The notes under the pieces were generated by a model. It had not been told where the DNA came from, made no database searches, and was given only the letters and a program-made list of their open reading frames with translations. From positions 1 through 14,452 of the forward strand of contig CAZWBW010000073.1 of NCBI GenBank assembly GCA_964632355.1: 14,452 bases of DNA, given 5' to 3'. The DNA comes from JALOAP01 sp964632355. Lineage in GTDB: Bacteria; Chloroflexota; Dehalococcoidia; Tepidiformales; Tepidiformaceae. Position 1 is the stretch's first letter. Each line of letters begins with the position of its first letter. Made by a program: the position numbers and the translations under genes. Below, piece by piece: positions 13,229-14,452 of the stretch.

Positions 13229-13738
13229 TTAGTCGCGAAGCGGACGTAACCCGGCGCGCTCCCGGAGCGCGTTCACCGCGCGCAGGAGCTCCGGTTCGGA
13301 CGTGAGGAAGCGGGAGAGCTGGCCGGTGCTCAGCCCGAGCCGCGCCGCCGTCTCCGATACGGAACAGCCAACCGCCACAAACAGGTCGAGCAGCGCCCGG
13401 ACGCCGGCCCAGAAGTCCCGGTGCCTCGGACCGATGCGATTCGCCTGGCCGAGCGGCAGGATGCGCTGCAGTTCGGGTGGGGGCACGTACCTGTCGAGTT
13501 CGACCGGCCGGCGCACTTCGATCGCGATCGCGGTGCGCAGCCGCCGCAGCGCCAGCTCGCGGTTCTCGTGCTGCGACCGGCTTTCGAACGCCTGCGACTG
13601 GAGCCCCGTGGGGTGGTGGCGAAGCCGCACGGCGCTCTCGGTCTTGTTCCGCTTCTGCCCGCCCGGCCCGGATGCCCGGAACGTATCCACCGAGCACTGG
13701 CTCAACAGTTCACTATCCGAAAGCGCCAGGTAGTCCAC
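13229..13738 (-). CDS. Peptide chain release factor-like protein (GGQ domain) with HTH-like C-terminus
   Basis: A 169-aa cytosolic protein. The class-I release-factor catalytic core is clear: FRASGPGGQKRNKTESAVRLRHHPTGL with the GGQ at 26-28, which in this superfamily hydrolyses peptidyl-tRNA on the ribosome, followed by ESRSQHENRELALRRLR. Codon-recognition domains of RF1/RF2 are absent, so it is ArfB-like in architecture and may rescue stalled ribosomes. It lacks the Lys/Arg-rich tail by which ArfB probes the empty mRNA channel. Instead the C-terminal third (about 125-160, VSETAARLGLSTGQLSRFL) looks like a helix-turn-helix. The GTG start at 13738 lies three bases after the stop of the upstream lipoprotein gene and lacks an SD, suggesting coupled translation. 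Family membership is firm; the rescue role is inference. Confidence 0.88.
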   Translation of the reverse strand: MDYLALSDSELLSQCSVDTFRASGPGGQKRNKTESAVRLRHHPTGLQSQAFESRSQHENRELALRRLRTAIAIEVRRPVELDRYVPPPELQRILPLGQANRIGPRHRDFWAGVRALLDLFVAVGCSVSETAARLGLSTGQLSRFLTSEPELLRAVNALRERAGLRPLRD

Positions 13739-13741
13739 GGC

Positions 13742-14371
13742 CTACACGGGCGCGCGCGGGCAGCCGAGCAGCACCCGCCCGGCATCGGCTTCGGGGCCCG
13801 GGAGGGGGCCTTCGAGGTCGGGCACGAACCCGGCGACGTCGATCGTCTTCGCGACGATCACCTCGCCGCTTTCCTGCTCGACGAACGCCATCGTGAACTT
13901 CAGCGGCCCTTCGCCCAGCGGCACCACCGCGCCGTCCTCTTCGACGCGAACCTGGAAGCAAACGACGCCGTTGTACTCGCGCGCCGTGCCGCCCGACCAC
14001 TGCCACACCGGGCCTTCGGGGCCGGAGAGCCAGAGCGCCATCCCGGGGCCAGGGCTCGAACTGATCTGCGTCACGACCTGGATGGTCGGCGCGCCGTTTT
14101 CGAGGTGCTCGAAACGCACGTTCCCGAGGTCCACGCTCCACCCGTCGGGCGCGGGCGTGTCGGGCGGCGGCGGGGTGAACGACTCGTACCGCACGTTTCC
14201 CTCGGTCGTGCCGAGCAGCGCGCGCACCGACGGCGACGTGACGTGTGCCGCGTCGGGCTTTTCGCACGCGGCGGCGATGAGCGCGGCCCCAAGGACCACA
14301 GCCACCAGGGCAAGCCGGGAAACCAGTGCGCGGCCAGCAGCAGAGCGGAGGTGGGTGAATAGCTGCGTCAT
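13742..14371 (-). CDS. Hypothetical lipoprotein
   Basis: A 209-aa predicted secreted lipoprotein that I do not recognise. After a basic start, the hydrophobic run LALVAVVLGAALIAAAC gives a signal peptide with C36 as the likely lipidation site; the lipobox (AAAC) is slightly off consensus. A Pro-rich spacer (FTPPPPDTPAPDG, about 65-77) leads to a beta-rich domain with several Trp/Gly-containing strands (WSVDLGNVRFEHL, MALWLSGPEGPVWQWSGG). C138 and C204 could form a disulfide. The ATG at 14371 has only a weak SD (GGTG). It is immediately upstream of the release-factor-like gene and probably co-transcribed with it. The remaining 81 bases to the window end show no gene. Confidence 0.75.
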   Translation of the reverse strand: MTQLFTHLRSAAGRALVSRLALVAVVLGAALIAAACEKPDAAHVTSPSVRALLGTTEGNVRYESFTPPPPDTPAPDGWSVDLGNVRFEHLENGAPTIQVVTQISSSPGPGMALWLSGPEGPVWQWSGGTAREYNGVVCFQVRVEEDGAVVPLGEGPLKFTMAFVEQESGEVIVAKTIDVAGFVPDLEGPLPGPEADAGRVLLGCPRAPV

Positions 14372-14452
14372 ACGGTCACCGCGGCCGGGCTTCCGCCGCT
14401 CGAACCGGTGACGCGACGGGCGGCCGCTACGTCTAGCTTCCTCCGCGCGTCA

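Noticed and set aside
13421..14362. 313-codon + strand open frame opposite the lipoprotein and release-factor-like genes
   Set aside because: It is antisense to a gene with a clear GGQ domain and to one with a clear lipoprotein signal; the translation is Arg/His-rich with no domain.
14385..14452. Possible tRNA T-arm (GGTTCGAG on the minus strand)
   Set aside because: The bases flanking TTCGA do not form a T-stem, and no acceptor or anticodon arm can be drawn.

Overview
The window is a GC-rich bacterial chromosomal segment. The thymine/alanine/proline-linked cupredoxins, the small Cys-cluster HTH protein and the release-factor-like protein suggest Chloroflexota (Dehalococcoidia/Tepidiforma-like). 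That placement is inference from gene style and is not proven here. It is a scaffold, not a finished sequence: 100 Ns (4920-5019) interrupt one gene.

Layout. The first 47 bases are the tail of an acyl-CoA dehydrogenase-like gene. A CtpE-like P-type cation ATPase (97-2589, +) converges on alanine dehydrogenase (2631-3740, -). Across a 220-bp divergent region with a small palindrome lie two co-directed exported cupredoxin genes: a two-domain protein with a C-terminal membrane anchor that carries the gap (3961-5177), and a one-domain lipoprotein (5285-5905). Each is followed by a hairpin. Next is a 102-aa Cys-cluster/HTH protein (6127-6435), whose promoter region carries a perfect LexA-type palindrome.

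On the minus strand follow an alpha/beta hydrolase (8446-7511) and an orphan XdhC-family protein (7455-6637). An HxlR regulator (8999-8655, -) is divergent from a YceI gene (9121-9648, +), with a palindromic candidate operator in the shared promoter. After a strong terminator comes a VOC protein (9787-10149, +), which abuts a minus-strand pantothenate cluster. That cluster reads panD (12914-12513), panB (12500-11661), Uma2 (11528-10986), panC (10986-10150). It supplies beta-alanine (PanD), ketopantoate (PanB) and the ligation step (PanC); panE is not in the window. Upstream of it on the same strand are a GGQ release-factor-like protein (13738-13229) and a lipoprotein (14371-13742), three bases apart.

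The main signals beyond ordinary genes are: heptanucleotide tandem repeats in intergenic DNA at 8599-8640, 11545-11579 and 11629-11656, the last two forming an inverted pair around a GC hairpin; the LexA-like box before the Cys-cluster HTH gene; the HxlR/YceI operator; a Uma2 gene embedded in the pan cluster with a one-base overlap to panC; and evidence that the assembly gap can be closed in frame by a 16-base overlap.
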